A DNA stretch of 64,000 bases from Tsukamurella tyrosinosolvens. Lineage in GTDB: Bacteria > Actinomycetota > Actinomycetes > Mycobacteriales > Mycobacteriaceae. The stretch's first letter is position 1. The number at the start of each line of letters is the position of its first letter. This document shows, piece by piece, positions 44,358 to 53,568 of this stretch. The stretch spans positions 4,650,001 to 4,714,000 of the forward strand of contig NZ_FNSA01000003.1 in the NCBI RefSeq assembly GCF_900104775.1, written 5' to 3'. Under the pieces are notes generated by a model, which worked only from the letters and a program-made list of their open reading frames with translations, was not told where the DNA came from and made no database searches. Position numbers and translations under genes: made by a program.

Positions 44358-44424
44358 GTGATGAGCCTAGAGGGCCGTGGTGCGGCGCGACACCGTCGAC
44401 ACGTCGAACGGGCTGTGAAATGCA

Positions 44425-44459
44425 CAGCACCCCTCCGCCGAGAAGGCGGAGGGGTGCTG
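44425..44459 (-). terminator. 15-bp hairpin terminator after cspA
   Basis: Perfect arms 44425-44439 and 44445-44459 (CAGCACCCCTCCGCC and its complement), loop GAGAA. On the minus strand it follows the cspA stop by about 30 bp and is trailed by a T-containing stretch. Confidence 0.85.
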
Positions 44460-44491
44460 CGAGAAACTCTTATCGCGTGGTGCGGGGTTTC

Positions 44492-44695
44492 TTAGAGAGC
44501 GCGGACGCCGGTGGCCTGCGGGCCCTTGGTGCCCTGGCCGACCTCGAACTCCACGAGCTGGTTCTCCTCGAGGGTACGGAAGCCGTTGCCCTGGATCTCC
44601 GAGTAGTGGACGAACACGTCATCCGAGCCGTCGGCCGGTGCGATGAAGCCGAAGCCCTTCTCCGCGTTGAACCACTTCACAGTTCCCTGTGCCAT
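44492..44695 (-). CDS. cspA: Cold-shock protein CspA
   Basis: 67 residues, the standard five-strand OB fold with both RNA-binding motifs: [14 protein letters not shown] (RNP1, KGFGFI) and DVFVHYSEI (RNP2, VFVHY). It binds single-stranded RNA/DNA and melts secondary structure. Ribosome site AGGAAA. Strong codon bias fits high expression. Position equals Rv3648c. Confidence 0.95.
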   Translation of the reverse strand: MAQGTVKWFNAEKGFGFIAPADGSDDVFVHYSEIQGNGFRTLEENQLVEFEVGQGTKGPQATGVRAL

Positions 44696-45063
44696 TGAGA
44701 TGTTTCCTAACTTGTCTTTCTACCGGTGTAGGAACCGTTCCCCGAGTGGGGCGCGACTCCTGGCCGGTTCCGGCCGCCATACTTTCTGGAGCCGTTTGCG
44801 GAGACCGCACACAAAAACCTTCAGTACCACGCCCGCAACATCGATCCCCCGATGGTCCCTGACGGACCCCCGGCGGGAGCTGCGACCGCATACAGTCAAT
44901 CACGATTTCCCATCGAGCGACAGCGGGCGGAGCGATTTCGCCTTCCGTTCACCCGCCGTCCCACCGGACGACGGTCCGTTACCGTCGCCGCTAGACTGGA
45001 CGATCGGCGCGTCCGCGGCCCCTTCGGCCGCGCGGACGCCGGGTCGATTCGGGGGCTATCACG
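44696..45063. other. 368-bp divergent gap between cspA and the helicase gene
   Basis: No gene is seen. The side next to cspA is relatively AT-rich and could hold a long 5' leader, as is common for cold-shock genes; it contains an imperfect inverted repeat around CTACCGGTGTAG (44721-44732). Toward the helicase, TAGACT at about 44993 is a possible -10. Confidence 0.5.
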
Positions 45064-47379
45064 GTGGAGCACAACACCTTCGGCAGGGAACTGCTGGACC
45101 GTGTCATGGCCGGTTCGGGGTCCGGCGCCGAGAGCCTGACCCACGTGGCGGACATCCCGTCACGCCGAGCGGAATTCGCCCCCTGGCCGACCTGGATTCC
45201 GGCCCGCGTGCGGGACGGGCTCGTCGACGAGGGCGTACAGGAGCCCTGGCGGCACCAGGCGGAGGCCGCCGAGCACGCCCGCGCGGGCCGACACGTCGTG
45301 ATCTCGACGGGCACCGCCTCCGGCAAGTCGCTGGCCTACCAGCTGCCGGTCCTCGCGGCGCTCGCCGAGGATCCGCGGGCCACTGTGCTGTACCTGTCGC
45401 CGACGAAGGCGCTCGGCACCGACCAGCACCGCGCCGCGGTCCGCCTGACCACGGAGTACGGCCCCGCCGACGCCTCCCCCGCCATGTACGACGGCGACAC
45501 CTCGCAGGAGATGCGGCGCTGGGCGCGTTCCGACAGCCGCTGGGTGTTCACCAACCCGGACATGCTGCACGTGGGACTGCTTCCGCGGCACGCGAAGTGG
45601 GCGCGCTTCCTGCGCGGCCTGCAGTACGTGGTGGTCGACGAGTGCCACCACTACCGCGGTGTCTTCGGCTCGCACACCGCCCTCGTCCTGCGCCGACTGC
45701 TGCGGGTGGCCGCGAAGTACGGCAGCACGCCCACGGTGATCTGCGCCTCCGCCACCACCTCCGATCCGGCGGGAGCGGCGTCGCGGCTCATCGGCGCGGA
45801 CTGCGTTGCCGTCACCGAGGATTCGTCCCCGCACGGGCCGCGGACCGTCGCGCTGTGGGAGCCGCCGCTGCTGCCCGACCTGGAGGGCGAGAACGGGGCG
45901 CCCGTCCGGCGCGCCGCCACCACCGAGGCGGCGCGGATGCTCGCCGACCTGGTGGTCGAGGGAGCGCGCACGCTCGCCTTCGTCCGGTCCCGACGGTCCG
46001 CCGAGACCGTCGCGCTCTCGGCCCGCCGGATGCTGGCCGAGGCGACGCCCGAGATCGCCGAGCGCATCGCCGCCTACCGGGCGGGATACCTCGCGGAGGA
46101 CCGGCGCCGCCTCGAGCAGGGGCTGACCGACGGTGCGCTGCTCGGCGTGGCCACGACGAACGCGCTGGAGCTCGGCGTGGACATCGCGGGGCTCGATGCG
46201 GTGCTCATGGCCGGCTTCCCCGGCACCGTCGCCTCGTTCTGGCAGCAGGCCGGGCGCAGCGGGCGGCGCGGGCAGGGCTCGCTGATCCTGCTGATCGCGC
46301 GCGACGATCCGCTGGACACCTACCTGGTTCACCACCCCGAGTCGCTGCTGGGCCGACCGGTGGAGGCGACGATCACCGATCCGTGGAATCCGTACGTGCT
46401 GGGGCCGCAGCTGTTGTGCGCGGCGAGCGAGATCCCGCTCACCAGAGCGGAGGTCGGCACGCTCGGGGCCGTGGACGTGGTGGGCCGACTGGTGGCCGAC
46501 GGGCTGCTGCGCGAGCGGCCCGCGGGCTACTTCCTGGCGGCCGGGATCGATCCGCATGCGGGGGTGAACATCCGGGGCGGCGCGGGCAGCGAGATCCTCA
46601 TCGTGGAGGAGGCGAGCGGCCGGCTGCTGGGGACCGTCGACTTCACGCGGGCGCTGTCGACGGTGCACGAGGGCGCGGTGCACGTGCACCAGGGCGAGTC
46701 GTACGTCGTGGACGAGCTGGACCTCGACGACGGGCTGGCGCTGGTGCACGCGGAGGAGCCGGAGTGGACGACGTCGGCGCGCGAGGACCTGGATGTGCAT
46801 GTCACCGCGGTGCATTCGACGGAGGTGCTCGGCGACGTCACGGCGCGGTTCGTCTCGGTGGAGGTGACCAGCCGCGTGGTCGGCTACCTGCGGACGCTGC
46901 GCAGCGGAGAGGTGATGGACGCCGTCGAGCTGGACCTGCCGGAGACCACACTCGCGACCCGCGCCGCCCTGCTCACCCTGACGCCGGAGGTGTTGGAGGG
47001 CGCCGGTCTGGTCCCGGAGCGGTGGCCGGGTGCGCTGCACGCCGCCGAGCACGCGGCGATCGGCCTGCTGCCGCTCGTCGCGTCGTGCGACCGCTGGGAC
47101 ATCGGCGGGCTCTCGACGGCGCTGCACGACGACACCGGCCTGCCGTCGATCTTCGTCTACGACGGCTACCCCGGCGGCGCGGGCTTCGCCGAGCGCGGCT
47201 ACGAATCGCTGGCGACGTGGCTCGTGGCGACGCGCGACGCCGTCGCCGCGTGCGAGTGCCCGTCGGGCTGCCCGTCGTGCGTGCAATCGCCCAAGTGCGG
47301 CAACGGGAACGACCCGCTCGACAAGGAGGGCGCGGTTCTCGTGCTCGACCTGGTGCTCGCCGCTGTGGCCGCGGGCTGA
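45064..47379 (+). CDS. DEAD/DEAH-box helicase with C-terminal zinc-binding (DUF1998) domain
   Basis: 771 residues from a GTG. Superfamily 2 motifs: STGTASGKSLAYQLP (Walker A), VVVDECHHYRG (DECH box), ICASATTSDP (motif III), LVFVRSR-type and ATTNALELGVDIAGLDAVLMAGFPGT with QQAGRSGRRGQG (motif VI). The C-terminal metal site is CECPSGCPSC..KCGNGND. This is the Rv3649/MrfA-like 3'-5' helicase group linked to DNA-damage repair (mitomycin C in Bacillus MrfA). Gene order next to cspA matches mycobacteria. Confidence 0.92.
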   Translation: MEHNTFGRELLDRVMAGSGSGAESLTHVADIPSRRAEFAPWPTWIPARVRDGLVDEGVQEPWRHQAEAAEHARAGRHVVISTGTASGKSLAYQLPVLAALAEDPRATVLYLSPTKALGTDQHRAAVRLTTEYGPADASPAMYDGDTSQEMRRWARSDSRWVFTNPDMLHVGLLPRHAKWARFLRGLQYVVVDECHHYRGVFGSHTALVLRRLLRVAAKYGSTPTVICASATTSDPAGAASRLIGADCVAVTEDSSPHGPRTVALWEPPLLPDLEGENGAPVRRAATTEAARMLADLVVEGARTLAFVRSRRSAETVALSARRMLAEATPEIAERIAAYRAGYLAEDRRRLEQGLTDGALLGVATTNALELGVDIAGLDAVLMAGFPGTVASFWQQAGRSGRRGQGSLILLIARDDPLDTYLVHHPESLLGRPVEATITDPWNPYVLGPQLLCAASEIPLTRAEVGTLGAVDVVGRLVADGLLRERPAGYFLAAGIDPHAGVNIRGGAGSEILIVEEASGRLLGTVDFTRALSTVHEGAVHVHQGESYVVDELDLDDGLALVHAEEPEWTTSAREDLDVHVTAVHSTEVLGDVTARFVSVEVTSRVVGYLRTLRSGEVMDAVELDLPETTLATRAALLTLTPEVLEGAGLVPERWPGALHAAEHAAIGLLPLVASCDRWDIGGLSTALHDDTGLPSIFVYDGYPGGAGFAERGYESLATWLVATRDAVAACECPSGCPSCVQSPKCGNGNDPLDKEGAVLVLDLVLAAVAAG

Positions 47380-47392
47380 GCCCCGGGCCCGG

Positions 47393-47722
47393 TCACTTCG
47401 GCGGCAGGGACCGCGCGTAGTCGACGGTGCGCCGCACCCACTCGGCGAGCTCGGTGTCCGAGGCGGTGGCCTCCTGGTCCAGATCCAGCCAGCCCCGCAT
47501 CTCCCGCCCCCGCATGACGGTGCGCGTCACGTGCGGCCCGAGCAGTTCCTCTGCGACGTCCGGGTCCAGGTGCGCCATGGCCTCGCCCTTGCTGTTCGCG
47601 GCGATCGCCATGTGCCCGTCGACGAGGAACGCCAGCCCACCGAACATGCGTTTCTCCACCACGCCGGGCTGCCCGTCGATCGCGTCCCGGATCCTGTCCG
47701 CCAGCCCCTCGTCGTACGCCAT
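47393..47722 (-). CDS. TfoX N-terminal domain protein
   Basis: 109 residues from the ATG at 47722. The TfoX-N fold is seen as VVEKRMFGGLAFLVDGHMAIAANSKGEAMAHL and a C-terminal helix WVRRTVDYARSLPPK. These small proteins resemble the N-terminus of the competence regulator TfoX/Sxy, but stand-alone actinobacterial copies have no assigned role. It is convergent with the helicase gene (13 bp apart). Confidence 0.8.
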   Translation of the reverse strand: MAYDEGLADRIRDAIDGQPGVVEKRMFGGLAFLVDGHMAIAANSKGEAMAHLDPDVAEELLGPHVTRTVMRGREMRGWLDLDQEATASDTELAEWVRRTVDYARSLPPK

Positions 47723-47791
47723 CGTCCCAGTGTGCGCCGGTCTTCCGCGGCGCGCAGCACGTCGCCGGCGATCGGGAACTACGGTGGCGGG

Positions 47792-48286
47792 GTGACGACT
47801 GGTCGGATGGCGTGGGAGGACGACGTCGACGCGGTCTGGCGACACGTGGACACCGACGAGCCCGGCGCGTTCCTCGCCCGGATGGAACGCGCCGTCGCCG
47901 GCACCGACGTTCCCGAGGGTGTTCGCCTGTTCGAGACGGCCGGGGCGCACGACGCACTGGACCACCCCGACCTCGCCGTAGCGGGTTACCGGGCGGCGCT
48001 GGAGGCCGGACTCGACGACCACCGCGCGCGCCAGGCGACGATCCAGCTCGCGAGCTCCCTGCGCAATCTCGGAGAACCGGACGAGGGCCTCCGACTGCTC
48101 GCTGCCCTCGACATCGACCGCGGGGACGGGCTCGACGACGCCGTCGTCGTGTTCCGCGCGCTGATGCTCGCGGATCTGGGGCGCGACCGGGAGGCTCTCA
48201 CCGCCACGATCCACGCCCTCGCGAACCATCTCCCCCGCTACCGGATCTCAGCACGCCGGTACGCGGACGGTCTGATCGAGGACTGA
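47792..48286 (+). CDS. TPR-like protein
   Basis: 164 residues from a GTG 6 nt after TACGGT (leaderless layout). Helical repeats of tetratricopeptide type: GVRLFETAGAHDALDHPDLAVAGYRAALEAG, QLASSLRNLGEPDEGLRLLAAL and RALMLADLGRDREALTATIHALA, in line with the PF12688-type TPR family. Likely a protein-protein scaffold; the partner is unknown. Confidence 0.8.
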   Translation: MTTGRMAWEDDVDAVWRHVDTDEPGAFLARMERAVAGTDVPEGVRLFETAGAHDALDHPDLAVAGYRAALEAGLDDHRARQATIQLASSLRNLGEPDEGLRLLAALDIDRGDGLDDAVVVFRALMLADLGRDREALTATIHALANHLPRYRISARRYADGLIED

Positions 48287-48393
48287 GCGACCTCACCGCC
48301 GACCGCGAAGGCGGCGAGGGCCGCGCGACAGACGCCCGACCGGCCGGAAAAGGACGCGACAGCGGTCACCGGCGCGCTCTACCGTGAAGCACG

Positions 48394-51300
48394 ATGTCCA
48401 GTTCGACCCTGTCCGACGCGCCGGCTCCGACGCCACCGCTGCCGCCGACCGGCCCCGAACGCCGGGTGACCTGGCGGCGGCTCCGCAGCCCCGTGGCTCT
48501 CGGCGCGATCGCGGCCGTCTGCGTGGCCTCGATCGGGGCCACCGCGGGGACCGTGGTCGCCGGACGGGTGGCACAGGATCCGGCCGGCGGGCTGATCGGC
48601 GTTCTCGCGCTCTGCCTGATCGGCGCCGCGGTGATCGAGTCGGTGGGCAAGATCGCGTGGGTCGCCGTCGTCGATCGCGCCGAGGGCCGGCTGCGGGACG
48701 ACGTGCTGCAGGCGGCGATGCGTCAGCCCCTCGCCGCACTGAACGAACAGGCGGTCGGCGAGATCCTCGATCGCGTCGACGACGATACGCACGAGATCGG
48801 CAATCTGGCCCGCTGGCAGCTGTGGGGTCTGTTCCGCACCGTCTCGTCGAGCCTCCCGATGTGGATCGTGGCCGCTGTCGCCTGGTGGCCGGCGGCCATC
48901 CTGTTCCCGACGTTGGCGATCATCACCTGGTTCGCGATCCGGCGCCTGCTCGGGGAGATCGCCCGCCGCAAGGTGATCGAGGAGATCGCGTGGACGGACC
49001 AGGCCGCCGCGCTGGAGGAAGGGATCGCCGGGCGCGACGACCTGCGGACCAGCCTCGGACAATCGCACGTGATCGCCCGGCTGGCAGGACTGTCCGCCGT
49101 CATTCACTCGCGGTTCCTCGCGGTCATCCAGGTGGAATCGCGGTTGGCCCGCCGGGCGGGCGTGCTGCTGCACGCGCTGCTCGCCGCGATCGCGGTCGCG
49201 GGCGTCGCCCTCGCGATCGACGGCTCGATGTCGGTCGCCCGCCTGGTCACCCTGTTCCTGGTGACGTCGATGTTCGTCGGCCAGGTCGCGCAGCTGGCGG
49301 AGCAGCTCCCCGATCTGCAGGCCGGGATGGGTGCCGTCATCCGGATCCGGCACATGCTCGCCGCTCCCCCGGAGCCCGAGGGCGGCGACGACGTCCCGTC
49401 CAGCCCGGGCTCGGTGTCCGGGCTCGAGATCGACATCCGCGGCCTCGACTTCGCCTATGCGGAAGGCCCGTTCGCTCTCACCGGGATCGACCTGACGGTC
49501 CCCGCGGGGCACACCGTGGCGCTCGTCGGGCGCACCGGCTCCGGCAAGTCGACCCTGGCATCGCTGCTCTCGCGGGCCGTCGATCCCCCGCGCGGCACCG
49601 TCTTCGTCGGCGGACGCGACATCATGGACATCGACCTGCAGCGACTGCGGTCGCGGGTCGGCGTGGTCACGCAGCGCACCGAGATCCTGATCGGCTCGCT
49701 GGCGGACAACATCGCCCTGTTCGATCCGGCGATCACCCCGGAGCGGATCAGGGACGCGATCGAGCGGCTCGGACTGCGCTCGTGGGTCGACGGCCTGCCC
49801 GCCGGCCTGGACAGCCGTCTCGGCCCGGGCGGGACCACCCTGTCGGCCGGGGAGGAGCAGTTGGTGGCGTTCTGCCGCCTCATGGTCCGCGACGTCGACG
49901 TGGTGGTCCTCGACGAAGCCACCGCGCGGATGGACCCGCTCACCGAGCGGCTGGTGATCGCCGCCTCGGACCGCCTGCTGACGGGCCGCACCGGGATCCT
50001 GATCGCGCACCGGCTCACGACCATCGAGCGGGCGCCGCTGGTGGCGGTGCTCGACAACGGGCGGATCGTGCAGCAGGGTCCGCGCGACGAAGTGGCCGCG
50101 GCGCCCGGGCCGTTCGCCGCTCTCCTCGCCGCCGGTCGGACGGAGTCCGACGGTGCCGCTGCGGCTGGTCGGGGTCCCACCTCCGGACGCGGTCGTCCGG
50201 CGTCCGCGGCACAATCGAGCCCTGCGGCGCTCCCCGCGACGCCGAGCGCCGGCGTCGGCGGGCGACGCCGGACGGGGCCAGCGCCGGCACTCCGGGAGGT
50301 CGGCGACGGGCCGACGTTGACCCGCGGCATCGTGCACGCGCTGCTGGTGATGCCGGCCTGGGGCGTGCTCGGCGCGGTCCTCTTCCTGCTCGCCGCGCTG
50401 ACTGGCGCGCAGGGCGCCGTGACCGGCCTCGTGTGGGGCGAGACCGTCCAGGCCGTCAGCGCGGGCGAGCGCCCGGGGTGGCTGCTGCTCGGGGTGGTGA
50501 TCTCGCTGATGGCCGCACCGTTCGCGATAGCGGAGGCCTTCCGTCGGTATCCGCGGTGGTGGATCGAGGTCATGCTGCGGGTGCGGATGGCCGTCCTCCG
50601 AGGTCAGACGCAGCCGCGCCGGCTCGCGAAGACACCGGCCGGCGAAGTCGTCGCCCGGGCCATGGACGCGGACAGGTTCGCCCGGTACGCCGACCGCTGG
50701 GTGGATTTCGGTAACGGGATCGTGATCGCCGCCGCGACGGCCGTCCTCGGCGGCACGTGGCTCGCAGGTGCGGTACTCCTCGTCGTCCTGGTCGCGTCGG
50801 CGGTGGCATCGAGCGTCGGACGTCCCCTCGCCGGACGGTCCGCGGCCGCCGCCTCGAGCGCGCGGGCCCGGTTCGGGCGGGCACTGGTGTCGGCCCTGGA
50901 ATCGGCCCGCACGATCAAGCTCGCCGCGACGACCCCGTCGGTGCTCGCCCACCTGCGACGGGTCGACGCGGGACGCGTCGACGCCGCGGTCACCGAGCAC
51001 CGGATCCAGGCGGCGCTCGAGGGTGTCCCCGTCGTGATGGTCAGTGCCGGAGTGGTCGCCGCCTGGGCGGCGTACGCGGGCGGGCTCTGGGAGTTGTCGA
51101 CGGCACTGCTCGTCGCGAACGCGGTCAGCGGCTTCGGTTGGTTCGGCCGGGTCGCCGGCAGCGTGGTCACCGAGGCCCCCGGCACCCGGGCCTGGCAGGC
51201 GGAGACGAGCCGCTTCGCGGGCGGCGTGGACCTGATGACCGTGCCGCCGGGCGTCGACCTGGTCACCGGCGCCGCGCCGGCGCCGCTCACGGCGGCCCGG

Positions 51301-51987
51301 GTGCGGCTGGAGGAGGTGGTGCTGCGGGACGTCGCCGCCGTCCACGACGACGGAACCATCGGCGTCGAGCACGTCGACCTGCGGGTCTCGGCGGGCGAGC
51401 TGGTGCTGCTGGTGGGCCAGGTCGGCTCGGGCAAGTCGAGCCTCCTGGCGGCGTTGGCCGGCCTGGTCGCGCACCGCGGCGAGATCCTGTGGAACGGCCG
51501 CCCGGTCTCCGACGCGGAGGTCTTCCTGCGCCCCGGACAGGTGGCGCACATCGCCCAGGTGCCCCGGGTCCTGTCCGGGACCTTCGCCGATAACGTGCGG
51601 CTCGGGCACCAGCGCGCCTTCGACCAACCCGTCGCCGATGCCCGCCTCGGATCGGACGTCGCCGCAGCGGGCGGCCGGGACGCACTGGTCGGGCACCGGG
51701 GCGTTCGGCTCTCCGGCGGCCAGGTGCAGCGGCTCGCCCTCGCGCGGGCGCTGGCGACCGACGCGGAACTGCTGCTCGCGGACGACGTGTCGAGCGCGTT
51801 GGACGCCACCACCGAGATCGAGCTGTGGAAGGCACTGCGCGAGCGCCGCGCCACCGTGATCGGGGCGACGTCCAAACGGGCCGCGCTGGCCCGGGCCGAC
51901 CGGGTGGTGGTGTTGGTCGACGGGCGGATCGCCGCGATCGGGCCGTGGACGGAGCTGGCGCCGGACTGGGGCTTCCTAGCCGGCTGA
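48394..51987 (+). CDS. Full-length ABC exporter (TMD-NBD-TMD-NBD)
   Basis: 1197 residues in one chain, where most bacterial relatives are two half-transporters. NBD1: Walker A GRTGSGKST (about 378), signature LSAGEEQ (483), Walker B VVVLDEATA (503), H-loop IAHRLTT (536). NBD2: Walker A GQVGSGKSS (1007), signature LSGGQVQ (1106), Walker B LLLADDVSS with Asp for the catalytic Glu, and SKR in place of the H-loop His (1158). A low-complexity linker (about 580-635) joins the halves. So one ATP site is canonical and one degenerate. The substrate is unknown. TACCGT lies 8 nt before the ATG. Confidence 0.9.
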   Translation: MSSSTLSDAPAPTPPLPPTGPERRVTWRRLRSPVALGAIAAVCVASIGATAGTVVAGRVAQDPAGGLIGVLALCLIGAAVIESVGKIAWVAVVDRAEGRLRDDVLQAAMRQPLAALNEQAVGEILDRVDDDTHEIGNLARWQLWGLFRTVSSSLPMWIVAAVAWWPAAILFPTLAIITWFAIRRLLGEIARRKVIEEIAWTDQAAALEEGIAGRDDLRTSLGQSHVIARLAGLSAVIHSRFLAVIQVESRLARRAGVLLHALLAAIAVAGVALAIDGSMSVARLVTLFLVTSMFVGQVAQLAEQLPDLQAGMGAVIRIRHMLAAPPEPEGGDDVPSSPGSVSGLEIDIRGLDFAYAEGPFALTGIDLTVPAGHTVALVGRTGSGKSTLASLLSRAVDPPRGTVFVGGRDIMDIDLQRLRSRVGVVTQRTEILIGSLADNIALFDPAITPERIRDAIERLGLRSWVDGLPAGLDSRLGPGGTTLSAGEEQLVAFCRLMVRDVDVVVLDEATARMDPLTERLVIAASDRLLTGRTGILIAHRLTTIERAPLVAVLDNGRIVQQGPRDEVAAAPGPFAALLAAGRTESDGAAAAGRGPTSGRGRPASAAQSSPAALPATPSAGVGGRRRTGPAPALREVGDGPTLTRGIVHALLVMPAWGVLGAVLFLLAALTGAQGAVTGLVWGETVQAVSAGERPGWLLLGVVISLMAAPFAIAEAFRRYPRWWIEVMLRVRMAVLRGQTQPRRLAKTPAGEVVARAMDADRFARYADRWVDFGNGIVIAAATAVLGGTWLAGAVLLVVLVASAVASSVGRPLAGRSAAAASSARARFGRALVSALESARTIKLAATTPSVLAHLRRVDAGRVDAAVTEHRIQAALEGVPVVMVSAGVVAAWAAYAGGLWELSTALLVANAVSGFGWFGRVAGSVVTEAPGTRAWQAETSRFAGGVDLMTVPPGVDLVTGAAPAPLTAARVRLEEVVLRDVAAVHDDGTIGVEHVDLRVSAGELVLLVGQVGSGKSSLLAALAGLVAHRGEILWNGRPVSDAEVFLRPGQVAHIAQVPRVLSGTFADNVRLGHQRAFDQPVADARLGSDVAAAGGRDALVGHRGVRLSGGQVQRLALARALATDAELLLADDVSSALDATTEIELWKALRERRATVIGATSKRAALARADRVVVLVDGRIAAIGPWTELAPDWGFLAG

Positions 51988-51993
51988 GTTCGC

Positions 51994-52419
51994 TCACTCC
52001 GGACCGGCCCGGGCGACCGCGACAGCCTCGTCGGATCCGAAGACCGACAAGGAGACCGGGACGCTCACGCGCACCGCCACCTCGAAGCCGTCCACGCCGC
52101 ACGCCCGGAGCGATCCGGCGTTCGCGCGGGCCAGACGGTCCGCCGCCCCGCAGGCCTCCTCCGCGTCGATCGCGCTCGCGGCACCGGCGAGCGCCGCCAG
52201 ATCTGCTGCGGCCTGCGCGCGGTGGCGGGCGGAGACCGCAGCGCCGACGTCGATCACCATGATCGCGACCACGACGATCGCCGCGACCATCACGGCGGCG
52301 AGCACCGTCGCCACGCCGTCCTCGCGCCCGGCCCGGGAGAGGGCTCCCGGGCGGCGCCCCGGGCAGCAGGGCGGACCGGTCCGCCCGGCTGCCGGGCCGG
52401 CGCGCGCCTTCGCGGTCAC
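51994..52419 (-). CDS. TadE-like pilus-assembly protein, Rv3654c-like
   Basis: 141 residues from a GTG overlapping the previous stop (GTGA). A Pro/Gly/Arg-rich start precedes the pseudopilin-like segment EDGVATVLAAVMVAAIVVVAIMVIDVGAAVSARHRAQAAADLAALAGA, seen as GVATVLAAVMVAAIVVVAIM and the helix after it. This helicase/secretion-neighbourhood TadE-like family closes the mycobacterial Flp locus. Probably a minor pilin or assembly factor in the membrane. Confidence 0.8.
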   Translation of the reverse strand: MTAKARAGPAAGRTGPPCCPGRRPGALSRAGREDGVATVLAAVMVAAIVVVAIMVIDVGAAVSARHRAQAAADLAALAGAASAIDAEEACGAADRLARANAGSLRACGVDGFEVAVRVSVPVSLSVFGSDEAVAVARAGPE

Positions 52420-52724
52420 GGCGCAGTACCCGGTTCGACGGCGGCGACCGCCGAAGCGGAGACCGTCAGCCCGGGCAGGAGCGCCACCGGGGCCCGGACC
52501 ACCACCGTCACCGTGTCCCCGTCCCGGCTCACCGTCGACGTCGCGCCCGGCGGCCCCACCTCGGAGACGGCCTTCGCCACCCGGGCGTCGTCGCCGCGGG
52601 CGCTGAGGCGGGCCGCCTCGCGGGCGGCGTCCACGCACCGCACGTGTGCGGTGACGCCCACGACCGCACCCACGCTGAGCACCAGCACGGCGATGAGGCT
52701 GGCGACGGCGAACGCGGCCTCCAC
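52416..52724 (-). CDS. TadE-family minor pilin
   Basis: 102 residues from the GTG at 52724 (reading VEAAFAVASLIAVLVLS after the start). Just upstream, in the same frame, the sequence reads AGEAGAVT, which is what TadE prepilins usually show before VEAAF, but no ATG, GTG or TTG opens it there. The start is therefore uncertain: either translation begins at 52724 and the peptidase site is lost, or a non-standard start is used close to the Flp stop. The body has VRCVDAAREAARLSARGDD, typical of TadE. Confidence 0.65.
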   Translation of the reverse strand: MEAAFAVASLIAVLVLSVGAVVGVTAHVRCVDAAREAARLSARGDDARVAKAVSEVGPPGATSTVSRDGDTVTVVVRAPVALLPGLTVSASAVAAVEPGTAP

Positions 52725-52747
52725 GGTGACCGCGCCCGCCTCGCCGG

Positions 52748-52942
52748 CTAGCCGGTGGAGGTGCCCAGCGCCTTGCCGATGATGTCGGTCAGGCCGCTGA
52801 CGATGTTGTCGCCGGTGACGACCCCGTACAGCACGGCGCCGAACGCGGCCGCCGCTATGGTGCCGATCGCGTACTCCACCGTCGACATGCCGTCGTCCTC
52901 CAGCAGCAGCTCGGTCATCCTGCATCGCAATCGAATCCACAT
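52748..52942 (-). CDS. Flp-type pilin subunit
   Basis: 64 residues. The prepilin motif is EDDGMSTVEYAIGTIAAAAFG: cleavage after Gly, Glu at +5 and Tyr at +6, followed by the hydrophobic assembly helix. Homologous in place to Rv3656c. The last residues are ALGTSTG. An ATG at 52918 (MTELLLEDDG) would give a shorter leader. With tadA disrupted, this pilin may not be exported. Confidence 0.85.
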   Translation of the reverse strand: MWIRLRCRMTELLLEDDGMSTVEYAIGTIAAAAFGAVLYGVVTGDNIVSGLTDIIGKALGTSTG

Positions 52943-52965
52943 TCCATCCCCCTTCCGTCGAGCCG

Positions 52966-53568
52966 CTACAGCAGCCCCTCCCCGAGCACTGTGCCCGCGA
53001 GTCCCATCACGACCGGCACGATGCCCAAGCACACGAACGCCGGAAGGAAACACAGCCCGAGCGGTCCCGCGACCGCGACGCCGGCCCGCTCGCCCGCCGC
53101 GACCGCGCGGTCCTCCGCCTGCGCGCGCTCGGTGCGCGCGAGGTCCGAAAGCCCGGCGGCGGGCGACGAGCCCGCGCGGGCGGACCGTCGGAGCATGCGG
53201 GTGAGCCCGACGACCTGCGGGTCCACGGATCCCGTCCGCCACGCGGTCTCGGCGTCGGAGCCCAGTGCGAGCAGTTCCGCCGCACGGGTCAGCACCTCCG
53301 CGAGCGCGGGCGGCGCACCCACCGCGACGGCGCGGGCCGCATCGGCGGTCGGCATCCCCGCGCGGAGGCAGACGGCGAACAGGTCGTAGGCCGCGGCAGC
53401 CTCGAACGGGTCCGGAGAGGCGGCCCGCCGCGGCAGCCGCATCCCGCGCAGCCGCGCCGGCTCCCCGCACGCGGTGGCCGCCACCGCAGAACGGGCCGCG
53501 ACCGGGAGCACGAGCAGCGCCGCCGCCAGCAGCGCGAGCGCCGCGGCGAGGGGACCGTGCCCGCTCAC
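52966..53568 (-). CDS. tadC: TadC-like membrane assembly protein
   Basis: 200 residues from a GTG overlapping the tadB stop (GTGA). Membrane helices at both ends (ALALLAAALLVLPVAA; LGLCFLPAFVCLGIVPVVMGLAG) flank a cytoplasmic type II secretion F-domain (DPFEAAAAYDLFAVCLRAGMPTADAARAVA, LARTERAQAEDRAVAAGERAGV). It is half the usual TadC size, as is normal for the mycobacterial version (Rv3657c). It would form the inner-membrane platform with TadB. Confidence 0.85.
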   Translation of the reverse strand: MSGHGPLAAALALLAAALLVLPVAARSAVAATACGEPARLRGMRLPRRAASPDPFEAAAAYDLFAVCLRAGMPTADAARAVAVGAPPALAEVLTRAAELLALGSDAETAWRTGSVDPQVVGLTRMLRRSARAGSSPAAGLSDLARTERAQAEDRAVAAGERAGVAVAGPLGLCFLPAFVCLGIVPVVMGLAGTVLGEGLL

